Source of the DNA: Dioscorea cayenensis subsp. rotundata
Lineage: Eukaryota; Streptophyta; Magnoliopsida; Dioscoreales; Dioscoreaceae
Assembly (NCBI RefSeq): GCF_009730915.1
Contig: NC_052475.1
Coordinates: 31,991,016-32,055,015 of the forward strand
DNA: 64,000 nucleotides
Direction: 5' to 3'
Part shown: in pieces, positions 1 to 10,929 of the stretch
How the letters are laid out: every line of letters starts with the position of its first letter
Numbering within the stretch: the first letter of the stretch is position 1
Notes under the pieces: generated by a model
Database searches by the model: none
What the model saw: the letters and a program-made list of their open reading frames with translations, nothing else
Told to the model about the DNA's origin: nothing
Made by a program: the position numbers and the translations under genes

Positions 1-11
1 TTTTTTCGCAG

Positions 12-559
12 CTAGAATTCGGGACAACAAGGAGAAGGTAATCAAGAACTCATCAATGTATGATGCCACTCCATTCAATTATGGTGCAGGACATGTGATG
101 CCTAACCATGCAATGGATCCTGGTTTGGTTTATGATATCACTCCTAGTGACTACTTGGACTTCTTGTGTGCACTTGGCTATAACTCAACAAGAATGAGAG
201 CATTCAGCAATGAGTCACATTCATGTCCTTTGAAGCCAATGGAGCTTGAGAATTTGAACTATCCATCCATTTCCATCCCTAATCTCTTTGGTTCGAAGAC
301 GGTAACCCGAACGGTGACAAATGTAGGGGCCACCGGGCAAGTACATTGCCTTCGTCTACGCTCCGAGAGGTGTATCAGTGACGGTAAAACCTGCAGTCCT
401 TGATTTCGAAAAAAATTCGGTGAGCTGAAGAAGTTTAAGGTTACAATGAAAGTCATCCAAGAAGAAGTTCAATATGATACTTATGTGTTTGGAAGGCTTA
501 TATGGTCTGATGACAAGCATCATGTAAGGAGTCCTTTGGTGGTAAAGGCCAAATATTGA
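12..559 (+). CDS. Subtilisin-like serine protease (AIR3/SBT5-like), last exon, with two indels
   Basis: This is the C-terminal part of a plant subtilase; the catalytic Asp, His and Ser lie upstream of the window. A pyrimidine-rich tract ending in gcag at 8-11 looks like the splice acceptor of the last exon. The exon encodes the conserved FNYGAGHVMPNHAMDPGLVYD block, then NLNYPSISIPNL and TVTRTVTNVG, which open the Fn3-like C-terminal domain, and it ends ...SPLVVKAKY before TGA at 557-559. The frame is lost twice: after GATG near 331-335, where one extra G in GGG fits, and at the run of seven A near 409-415, where two extra A fit. Together they add three bases, so the reading frame returns before the stop. 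This pattern suggests homopolymer errors in the assembly as much as a real pseudogene. Subtilases of this family are secreted to the cell wall. A second subtilase start lies at 14752, so this was a tandem cluster. Confidence 0.85.
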
Positions 560-1829
560 TGTTATTTTGTACCAAATAAGCTTACCGAACTGATTATATG
601 AATGATTATTAATGCTTAACTATATTCCTGAATTTATAACAATATTACTTGTAATTTTGTTATGATTTCTTTTTTTTTTTCCCCTTAAAAATTTATGATT
701 TATCTATTTTTTTTAATAAATTATATCAAAATTGATTTGAATGGACATGGGTGAGCTGAGAAACCAATTAATTAACTGGAATTAACCTATTTTGTTCAAA
801 GAATATCACTTATTTAGAGTGAATACTACTTTTTTATTAATAATTATTTTTTATTGTTGAGTCATATGAGTCCTATAAAAAAAGATAGACATCTTCTAGC
901 TGGTGGTTATTTTTTTATATATAAAATAAGGATTCGATTTAAAAGCTAAATTTATTTGAGCTTTTAGCCATCATAAAAATAATGAAATTACTCTCCTCTA
1001 TAATTAAAAAAAAAATGATTTAGAAAAAATTTATTCAAAAAACCTATTATATAAATATATCACTACTTATTTCAAAGTACTGATTTCTTGTAAATCATGA
1101 TTTTTTTAAAGCATAGTAGTAAATCATGTGTGAAAATGGTCTTCTTGTTTATTTATGAAATATTAGAAAAAAAATCGATAAACCATAAAGCCCAGGATTT
1201 AAGCACTAGTTTCATGATATTTTTAAGAAATAAATAATAATAGATGAACGTTAGTCCAGTGGTAATTACTGTGTTGGGATTTAGATGTTTCAATTTTGAG
1301 CATCTCTGTAGGAGTTCTGTATGAAAAATATCCCGAGTTCTCCCATCTAGGGTTATATGACAAGGGAATTTATTTTTAAAAAGTTATTTAAGGTACCGTA
1401 ATTGATGCACCTCTACGCTTTGCATATCTATCTTTTAATTTAATACTTGTTGTTTTTTTATTAAAAAAATAAATACATGAAAAAAATTAATAATAGACGA
1501 GTACGATAAAGTCTTTAGGATCATCAAATTTTATTTTATTTTTTTAAATATAAATAAGTCATAAATTTGAATTATTAATTTTTTTAAATTAAGGAGAAAA
1601 ATAAAATACCAACTGATATAAATATAGTGTACTCTATTAATTTTGTTTTTTTAAAAATTTTAAGTAAAAGCATCAAACAGGGATATATAACGTTACATAG
1701 GATATACAACGTTATATATATATATATTCTATTTTAAAAAGTGATTTTTGAACTAATTAAATGAGCATTTTTCTTAATTTTGATTGTGATATGTGTAAAA
1801 AGGTATTTTTTTATTGTTTTTAATTAATT
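560..1829. other. AT-rich intergenic DNA, no gene seen
   Basis: Very AT-rich spacer after the subtilase stop, with many poly-A and poly-T runs and a short TA repeat near 1715-1729. About 1245-1370 holds a stretch with a cagtggtaa motif that resembles the A box of tRNA-derived SINEs, but the B box is poor. I see no coding signal. It runs into an assembly gap. Confidence 0.7.
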
Positions 1830-2829
1830 NNNNNNNNNNNNNNNNNNNNNNNNNNNNNNNNNNNNNNNNNNNNNNNNNNNNNNNNNNNNNNNNNNNNNNN
1901 NNNNNNNNNNNNNNNNNNNNNNNNNNNNNNNNNNNNNNNNNNNNNNNNNNNNNNNNNNNNNNNNNNNNNNNNNNNNNNNNNNNNNNNNNNNNNNNNNNNN
2001 NNNNNNNNNNNNNNNNNNNNNNNNNNNNNNNNNNNNNNNNNNNNNNNNNNNNNNNNNNNNNNNNNNNNNNNNNNNNNNNNNNNNNNNNNNNNNNNNNNNN
2101 NNNNNNNNNNNNNNNNNNNNNNNNNNNNNNNNNNNNNNNNNNNNNNNNNNNNNNNNNNNNNNNNNNNNNNNNNNNNNNNNNNNNNNNNNNNNNNNNNNNN
2201 NNNNNNNNNNNNNNNNNNNNNNNNNNNNNNNNNNNNNNNNNNNNNNNNNNNNNNNNNNNNNNNNNNNNNNNNNNNNNNNNNNNNNNNNNNNNNNNNNNNN
2301 NNNNNNNNNNNNNNNNNNNNNNNNNNNNNNNNNNNNNNNNNNNNNNNNNNNNNNNNNNNNNNNNNNNNNNNNNNNNNNNNNNNNNNNNNNNNNNNNNNNN
2401 NNNNNNNNNNNNNNNNNNNNNNNNNNNNNNNNNNNNNNNNNNNNNNNNNNNNNNNNNNNNNNNNNNNNNNNNNNNNNNNNNNNNNNNNNNNNNNNNNNNN
2501 NNNNNNNNNNNNNNNNNNNNNNNNNNNNNNNNNNNNNNNNNNNNNNNNNNNNNNNNNNNNNNNNNNNNNNNNNNNNNNNNNNNNNNNNNNNNNNNNNNNN
2601 NNNNNNNNNNNNNNNNNNNNNNNNNNNNNNNNNNNNNNNNNNNNNNNNNNNNNNNNNNNNNNNNNNNNNNNNNNNNNNNNNNNNNNNNNNNNNNNNNNNN
2701 NNNNNNNNNNNNNNNNNNNNNNNNNNNNNNNNNNNNNNNNNNNNNNNNNNNNNNNNNNNNNNNNNNNNNNNNNNNNNNNNNNNNNNNNNNNNNNNNNNNN
2801 NNNNNNNNNNNNNNNNNNNNNNNNNNNNN
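1830..2829. other. Assembly gap, 1000 N
   Basis: Exactly 1000 unknown bases, a conventional placeholder, so the true distance is not known. The left end of the MULE that follows probably lies in or next to it. Confidence 0.99.
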
Positions 2830-3834
2830 CAAAAAAACCCTTTAAGTTTGTAAAAATTGCCAAAAAAACACCCGTTAGTTTTTGCGATCCCCAAAAAAAC
2901 CCCCTCCTTTTTAAAAGTCTATGTTTTTTTCAAACCCCCAAACCACATAGCGGATGTGAGCGGAGTGAGTTTCAAATTTTTTTGGGACGAAAATGCCCTT
3001 GCATGGGGAGTCGTGGGCTGCGACCATCTCGGCGATTTGAGGAGGAAGTGGGGGGTTTTTCAGTAGGGAGTAACCCAGAGGCAATTTATTGGAGCCGTTT
3101 AATTGCTTTTTCTCGACTCACGTCTTGACTTTTCCATTTCAAAGTTTGTCTCGAAGTTGTCTCTCGCGTGAAAGCCTCTGTAATTAGCATTTCATCGACT
3201 TTTTCCCTTTCCACGGTATCTCGAAGGAGAAGTCCCCAGTGACTAGTTGGCATTTCATCGATTCTCGATCTAAGGTATTGAGTATGGTTTTATGTTAGCG
3301 ATTACATTACTAAAAGAAAGATTTTTTTCGGTTTTGTTTTGTGCTCTGTTTTTTTGTTGGAAGATATTGAAAGTCTGCGAGGGATTTCTCGGTTTGGGGT
3401 TTTTGTTAGTCTGCGAGGGAGATTTCTCGGCTAGGGTTTTGTTTTGTTTTGCATTTTCGTATGTATACACTATCGAAATAGTTTTTTCGATTGTTATGAT
3501 TTATGTAATATTTATAATGTACATTTCCCGTTTCGTTTTGATATGGTTGCGATTTCTGAAATGAGGTTGACGTTTAAGAAATGAGATATTCTGAGTTTAA
3601 CATTTGTTGTCTCGTTTAAAGTATTCTCGTCTCTGTTTAACAAAAATGGGTCTCTGTTTAACATTTTATATCTACATTTAATAAGCGAGAGTTCTGGTTT
3701 AAAAACCTTATATTTACAGCTTAAACTTTTTGTCGAAATCTTGCGAGGCTTGTGATTATGGCGGTCGACCTAGTTAATGGGCGTTGCTATTTGACACGGT
3801 TGTGGAGACCTTAGGCTGAATTGAAAGTTAACAT

Positions 3835-6800
3835 GACCCCTCGACAGCTTTGGGAGATTATTCGAAGGACACCGTTTGCGGCGTTATTTGGTGGAAGCCA
3901 TATACCAGAGAGGGCCCTTCTTGATTCTCTTTTTGCAAAGATGCGATGGTCGCACCCGATAAATTCGGGGATCGGGGAAAAGCTGCTTTGAGTTTCGAGA
4001 CCTCGAGATGTGGCCCTCGTTCTTGAGTACGCGTTGCGATAGCGGCCGGTGGTCTTCGGAAGAAGAAAACCCGGTCGGCGTTCGAAGGGCGGTATCTATC
4101 AAAGACCTACGAGAGGCAGGAGACTCCATCGAGAGCACTACGGTGCAACTTGTTCGACGAGAGGGAGAAGAAGATAATTTTTGTCAAACTCGATGGTGTA
4201 CCTCGTGGGGGACGAGTCCTCTTCCCAAATACATCATGCTCGGTTCGAGCCGGATCGTTGATTACGTCGATGATCTACCGGCCATGGGGGCGTCTGGCGT
4301 AGGGCGCGAGCGGCGCTGAAGTGGCTTATGGAGGATATTCCTGGCGGCCGCCCGAGTGCAAGATAGATCTGCCGGGAAGAAGACCAACACGAGAGTACAT
4401 TAAGGGTTGCTCGGTCGCTTAACGTCCGGTTTCTGGTGGCCGGGAGCAGGGGAAGAAAGTCCGTTTCGGCGAGATCCCAAGGATCTTTGTGCTACGGTGA
4501 AAGTACTTACGGAAGCAAGCGGCGGTGAAAAGCGAGCTTGTCGTCGCTCGATGGAAAAGAGGTAATAAATCATGGACGATGTCTAACATAAGTCTTTAAT
4601 GTTTAAACATTTTATTTAGCGTTTAACTTTAGTATTTACCGTTTAACTATTATTCATAACCGTTTTAAATATTTTTGTTCTCCGTTTAATTATATTCTAT
4701 AACGTTTAAATATATAGTTTTTTTATAGTTTAAAAATGAATGATCTCATTTGAAATTGTTTTGGTTTACATATGTTAGTTTCTGAGTGGTTCGTGAATCT
4801 TTGAAGAAAGAAATATTTGTTGGCGCCAGACAAGCGGATGGATGCCATTGCTCGGGAACCACTTGCTCGAGGCGGGGATGAGAGGCGGCCTCTATCGTGC
4901 TTGTGCTGGGCGCTCGTTCTCCTACTTCCGACCCACCAGCGCCGCGCATTCCTCGGCCAGGAGAAGCCCTCCCCTACCCGGCGGTTGCAGCAACCCCCTA
5001 CCACGACAGCGAGCGGTCCCCCGACCATGGCGGCCCCTCCGGCCGTGGCGGCCCACGGTGACATTAGGGCGAAGATGTCACCCGCAACTCTTATGCGGGC
5101 GTGCGAGATATTGATGACCGAGTTTCCTCGGCATGTCGCTCGTGTGGGTAGCTGGAAGGGCGTTCGCGGCCAGTTGCGCCATCCCTCGAAAGAACCGAAA
5201 GCACCGGGGACGAGCAGGCGTCGGGATTTGGCGGCAGCGACATCATCGGGAAGGTCGTTTCAAAGCGGCCACATTCGAAGAGACTTGCGAAAAAGAGGAG
5301 AACAATCTGCCTCTGTCTCCAGCGTCGGTGACGATGAAACAATAGCAACACCATCGGCGGTGATCTTTATTCTTGAGTGCATCGCCGTTGATGACATGGC
5401 CGTGAGCGGTGGAGGACATCGTAGATGATGTGGCCGTTGCCGCGGTTGAGAAGGTCGTTGACTCTCTTCTCGATGAAATCGTCGACCCGGTGGAGCCAGG
5501 TTGCCGAGATGCGGCATCGAAAGATGGACACAATCCACGAAGGTCGAGAACAAGTTAAGGGTGTGTCTCCCAGTGATCTTTGTTGTCATGGCCACGGTTG
5601 AGAAGATCGTCGAATCCGTTCTCGTGGCCGTGGCCGGCGATACTGCTGACCAAGCGGGGACACAATCCCACCACAACAAGAACCATGTAAGGGAAGTGTA
5701 CTGCGGTTGATCTTTGTCGCCGTCGTCCCGCGTCGAAGCCGGACACAATCCCACAACAAGAACAACAATGTAAGGATGTATGCGGGTTGATCTTTGTCGC
5801 CATCGTCCCGCATCGAAGGAAGATCTTGATGAAGACCCCAGACCGAAAGCAGCGAGAGAGATGATCAAGGCCAATCAAAAAAATTGGACGGGGACGGCTC
5901 GGAAAGCTTTTTATTCGAAGAAGAAGAAATGGGTTGGCACTGAGTCGTCTTAACAAATCTGACGAGGGAGTTGATGAGGATCTTCCTCAGCTGCTCTATG
6001 GGACGGAGTAAGTGTAACGTTTTTATGATATTGTTTAAAGGGTTTCTTATAGTGTTTAACTATTACCTAATAGTGTTTAATACCATTATGTTATCATTTA
6101 AGTTTTTAGCCTTACCGTTTAATTATATATAATATCATGTAACAATTGATAATATCATTTAAATATTTCTGATATGGTCTTCTAATATACATTATCGTTT
6201 AACCTCGACAGCTATGTCGTGTGGAAGAATAGCCTTTGTCGGCCTACCTGTGACGGGTTATACTACTGCTTGAGGGGAAGGAGATGGTCGTTGATGATGT
6301 GATGGGCGCTTTTCGTATGCATAATACAAAAAGTCGGTGAGCGAAAGAGCCATATCCTTACAAGACGCGCCTCCATCATCGAGACCGCTTACTGTTGTTT
6401 ATGTCAAAGCGGGAGACGGCGCACATGACACAATTATGGCTATGATCGGGGATCTTTGTCGCTGACTGCATGAAAGTTCAAAGTGTCATCCTCCCGATAA
6501 TCATGAATGGCCACTTCCATGTCGTCGTCACGGACAATGATAAACAAGAATACGAGGCGTTATTCTTCATGTCAGGGAGTGCGATAAGGACAGCGTTGGA
6601 CATGGTAAGTTCTTTAATTATGTCCGATTAATATACATTTTGGTATTTAAATCGGTATTCTAATCTCGACTTGCATATCTCGGCGGTGGAATCTATTCGA
6701 CCTTTGTGTCGATATGGAGTTAAGCGAGTCGGCGGCAACAAAAGTACCCGCTCGTGCGCGACACGAAACCCACGCCAAAAAAACAAGGAAGCGTCGATTG

Positions 6801-6942
6801 CGCCGTCTACGTCATCGCGGTTTATCGAGCAATTCTTGTGGGGTGAGAAGTTACGACTACATGCAGACGGGGCGTTCCTTACCTCGGATTACGGTATGTT
6901 ACCCGCATACTTAAGGAGGGAGGCGGTCGGGCGTCCATGACA
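3835..6942 (+). pseudogene. ULP1-like C48 cysteine protease of the MULE, broken
   Basis: The plus strand can be read, with frame changes, as a plant transposon ULP gene. About 3835-4560 gives an N-terminal block (TPRQLWEIIRRTPF, RDVALVLEYALR, GSLIDYVDDLPAMG with frame shifts) that resembles the DUF1985 domain usually fused to these proteases. About 4800-6000 is a low-complexity basic linker. About 6460-6900 is the C48 peptidase core: PIIMNGHFHVVVTDND carries the catalytic His (codon near 6512-6514) and the Asp that follows, and QGSVDCAVYV carries the oxyanion Gln and catalytic Cys (codon 6799-6801). Phe replaces the usual Trp after the His. C48 enzymes cleave SUMO or similar ubiquitin-like proteins; in MULEs their job in transposition is unknown. 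Stretches at 3566-3730, 4590-4740 and 6015-6210 look like introns. Several stops and frameshifts make it non-functional as it stands. Confidence 0.72.
5525..5820. repeat. About 80-bp direct repeats in the ULP linker region
   Basis: Two clear adjacent units at about 5658-5741 and 5742-5820 share acaatcccac, aacaagaac, atgtaagg, ggttgatctttgtcgcc and cgtcccgc. A more diverged unit precedes them at about 5525-5600 (gacacaatccacgaagg, gatctttgttgtcatgg). They lie in the low-complexity linker of the protease gene, where repeats would expand or shorten the protein. Confidence 0.75.
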
Positions 6943-7034
6943 AAGGGGGTCGTCCAGCGGGTTAAATTACATTTTTTTGAATAACATGTCTTGTATGTCA
7001 GTTTGTCGATTTTGTTTTCAAATGTAAATCTGGA

Positions 7035-7586
7035 CAAATTCAATTCATTGTTTTCGTGTTCGAAGAACATGACTTGTATATCTTAATGTAAATTTTTGTT
7101 TGTTTTGAATTGTAAAAGCGGGTTAAATTCCATTCGGTTTTTATTTCATTGTTTAATTTACGTTGTGATTGTGTACATTTCACTTTCATTGTTTAAATAT
7201 AGTATATATCGTTTTAAACATCGGTTTTAAATATTTCAAATTACGGTGTACCCGTTTAAAAATAACACTTTCTCTGTTTAAATAGAATGCACTTATTGTT
7301 TAACTAAATATGGAAAGTTGCCCATCAATACACAATTCAATTCATTGTTTTTTTGTTTTTTCGAAGAACATGACTTGTATATCTCAATGTAAATTTTGTT
7401 TGTTTTTCAATTGTAAAGGCGAGGTTAAATTTCATTCGGTTTCATTTCATTGTTTAATTTACGTTGTAGTTGTGTACATTTCCGTTTCATTGTTTAAATA
7501 TACCATATATCGTTTAAACATCGGTTGAAATATTTCAAATTACGAGTGTATCCGTTTAAAAATAACAATGTCTCCGTGTAAATACA
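7035..7586. repeat. Direct duplication of about 255 bp inside the MULE
   Basis: The segment 7035-7290 recurs at 7331-7586. Both copies contain in the same order caattcaattcattg, ttcgaagaacatgacttgta, a tcattcggtt block, taatttacgttgt, ttgtgtacattt, then several gtttaa motifs and tatttcaaattacg. The copies differ by scattered substitutions and small indels, so the duplication is not recent. It is noncoding and sits between the 3' ends of the two convergent transposon genes. Confidence 0.88.
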
Positions 7587-7595
7587 TTCAATTAG

Positions 7596-10090
7596 TTATA
7601 AATACACAATGTTTCCACTGTCATCGTCGGTTTTATTAACAATGCCTAGTCGGTGACGAGTTTCATTACAAGATCGTCGATTGTGGCCGGATCCTTGGCG
7701 GCAGTGCAGATGTAACTCGCGGACATCAAGCGCTTGCGACTCGATCCTCTTTCGTCTAGGCCGCCCGGTGCCTTCTAATCGCGGGCGATGCATAAGCGAA
7801 GCTCACGATTTCCGTCCGAAGGCTGTCATCGTCGGGTATGGGGAATATAGCTTCCTTGTATGCCGGGTTTGTAATTATCGGCGGTGAAGTACCGCTCATA
7901 AATCGATGTACGTTGGTGTGCATGCGCATTATTCTTTGCGCAAAGCATGTTTTGCAAGGGATACCATAAACTTGCCACCTTCGACATGAACAAGTTCGAT
8001 GGCGAGATCCCGCGGAGTTCTTTGCATTGGTCGATCGCTTCGTAGCGATCATCGACACAGACGACCAACACGAAGATTTGGTTTCGTCCTCAACAATGAT
8101 CTCTAACCCGAATGTATGTCGGGCGTAAGTGGGTCTCCCATTTGGTCGCTTGCTCACGCTGGGTTACATAACATGCGCATCAACTTGAACACGGCAAATA
8201 AGGTTAAACAAAAGGCGGTGATGGTTAAATAATTACGTCAACATGTTTAAACATTATTGTAATTAAATAAAGCGAAATGATTAATATTTAAAAGTCGAGA
8301 AAAAGTGTAATTAAACAAAGATTGAGAATGTTTAAAGGGTAATACTAAATGTTAAGTGTAAATCAACATTCGCGAGACCTTATGGAGTCGACCATTTTAG
8401 ATCGTCGGTAAATGGCGAGCTTCCTTGATCCAAGCATTGAGCGACTCCATGACGTTCGAATACATCTCACCCCAGCGATCACCTCCGAGCGAGATAATTC
8501 GACCAATGTGCCATATCCGATTTATTAATCAACCCGGTGATGAGCTTGGGTGATATGGCTGCGAGTTCATTCACGGTATCATCGAAATCTTTAGCCGTGG
8601 ATGCCCACGCAATGCTGGGAAAGCATATAGACCGACACTCCTCCCTCGATGCCTTCCCAAGTCGACATTGGCTTTCGTAAAAATTGGCCTCCAAATGTCG
8701 AAGGCGATGCGCGTGTGGCGAAGAAGGGAAGACTCTCGCAATTGCGCTCACGAGGCCCTTGGACACGTCCGACCACGAAGGTAATTATCTCATGATAATC
8801 TCCACCCTCGTATAAGGCATCGCCCTGACTTAGATATGAACCAAGTCAATTGGCATCGGTCTCGTTGTCGACTATACCGAAGGCGGCGTGGAAAAAAACC
8901 ATTGTTACCATCTTTCCTGTGGCGCGGGTGAGTGTACCCCGATATTTTTCAAGGAGGTGGGTACCATCGAGAAAAGCAGCTGACACTGCAAGCCCTCTTG
9001 AATCCCATGATACCCATGTTGAAAGAAAAGAATGCACGTTTAAAAGCGATCACCGTCTCTCTCCACGATCGCTTAGCTGCTAGGGTTGTCTCGACCACCT
9101 TATCCACATACCAAAAGCAAGCGAGTCATAGGGCTGGAGATGTCACTTGCAGTCGAGGACCACCGGGCATGCTCTTTTTCCCAACCAAGCACTGCTTGTA
9201 TGGTATGTGGACACCATGTTCCCATAACATGTCCTACGAATGTCGATGGCCTTGTACGAGGGGCGGTCCTTGAGCTTACGAATCACTCGTGCGCTAACCC
9301 ATTTTTTTGGGCGCTTTTCGGATGTGGCCTTGAACCTATGCCACCACCGCAAGTGTGTGGCGGGTTGATTGTCTTGATTACGAAAGTATTTTTTTGTTAT
9401 ACTCTTTTGATGCGTGAAGGCGCCAGCGACAACCATCGGGACGCATTCCACGATCGCTCGATGTTTTTTTCGTTCTTTATGAATTTGAAGTCAAAAATTC
9501 CTTTTTGATTGCATGATTTGAAAGTACATCCACGAAATGTTCGACACCGTCAAAAGCGTTGACCAATATCCAGCGACAACACTTGAGAATGATCGGCGAG
9601 GAAGGAAGACATCCCACGCGTCGAGGTCGCCCATGGGGATGAATGGGGAGCACTCGCGAGAATCCGAATTCACTGCTAACACTTGATCGAATGAAAAGAT
9701 CAATATGTTAAGCGGAGAATATAATGTTTAGCGATAATGACAATAGTTAAGCGTTAAATTAAATACTTAAACAATTAACTAATAACGTAAAGGACTAGTA
9801 CTGATATGTTAACCCGATGGCGGACATATTTAAACAATAATGACCCCGGACAAGCTGAAATAATTAAAAGAAAAGGAACTTACTGACGAGTAAACCTCGT
9901 TTTCATTAGGATTCGACAATGGCACATTTTTACGTCTCGACGACAAGATCAACTACTGACACATTTGAAGATGGAGTGGGCGTGACACATCCGATGGAAG
10001 TCGACATCGTTTTCTATTGGGCGAAACCGTTTTTATATCCATACGGTGTGATGAACTTAACCACGACAAGAGAAACTTGAGACCCCATCG
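7596..10090 (-). pseudogene. MURA-like MULE transposase, broken
   Basis: Read on the minus strand with frame changes this is a Mutator-type transposase. From the N-terminal side: SIGCVTPTPSS near 9990-10010; RPKKWVSARVIRKLKDRPSYKAIDIR at about 9200-9330 (plant MULE N-terminal region); FLDGTHLLEKYRGTL at about 8930-8980 with the first catalytic Asp; KGLVSAIARVFPSSPHAH..RHLEANF at about 8670-8760, the region before and through the family's CX2H motif, whose Cys is Arg here; HWLI..SDMAHWSNYL at about 8480-8530; TCSCRRWQVYGIPCK at about 7945-8000, the SWIM zinc finger; and GRPRRKRIESQ..DVRELH..CRQGSGHNRRSC at about 7670-7780, a C-terminal zinc knuckle. One extra A in the run 7950-7953 shifts the frame right after the SWIM CK and would restore CKHALR if removed. 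Spacers at about 8160-8370 and 9700-9880 look like introns. Several frameshifts make it inactive. Confidence 0.85.
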
Positions 10091-10929
10091 GCTCACATAT
10101 CTCAGTAACACCAATTCCCAAAGTGCGGGACGTGAACATTAGCACTCTTCCCTCCCGTTGAATCTAGCAATACCACAAAAAAACTCTCCATAATATATCG
10201 ATTCGAAAACCAAATCGTACAAACCAAATGAAATGAAGAACAAAAGCGAAGGCGGCGAAGAAGAAGTAGAAGATGTAAAGAACAAGCGGTCGAGCAGCGC
10301 AAACAAAAAAAGTGCGAGTTGTATGCATAGAGGTTAGACTAGGCGTGATGTGATTGGGCGGTATTTTTTTCCCTCCATCCCAAGGGCAAAAAGGGAAATA
10401 TATGTCATTGTCGCGAGGAAGACATGTTGTCATCGTTCGAATGAAAGTTCTCAACTCAACATGAGTCTACGTGTAAGCGTCAAGCTTTTTATGTTTAAGC
10501 AGGATACATATAGTGTTTAAAATAACGGTTAGCTGTTTAACTAAAAGTCTATATCATGTAAATAATATGTTATTGTTTAAATTGAATGCTTTTCAGTGAC
10601 ATCGCGTTGCTAGATGGGTACCTCACGAGTCATTTTGTTTAAACATATTTACGTATTTTCTTAAACACCGTTGTCGTTGTTTAAAGAGTAACTTGAGTAT
10701 TGTTTAACTTTTTTTCTATTGTTTACAATGAGCGTTTTTTTGTTTCCCACATTGTTTTTACTAGGTCTCTGTTTAAATTTCGAAGTTCACGAGTCAAATA
10801 CGATTGTTTTCGTTTTATTTATAAAAGATTTACAACATTTACAACATTTACAAAGATTTACAACATTTACAACATTTACAGACGTCCGCTCGGACTTTGG
10901 GACACTCACGACTCGACCCTCGTATAGCT

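Noticed and set aside
1245-1370. tRNA-derived SINE
   Set aside because: An A-box-like cagtggta is present but no good B box, no 3' tail and no target duplication could be seen.
1774-2894. Long open frames across the first N run
   Set aside because: They consist of unknown bases and have no coding content.
4817-5428. 203-codon plus-strand frame as an independent gene
   Set aside because: Low-complexity Pro/Arg/Ala-rich composition between the DUF1985-like and C48 parts; best read as the ULP linker with frame shifts.
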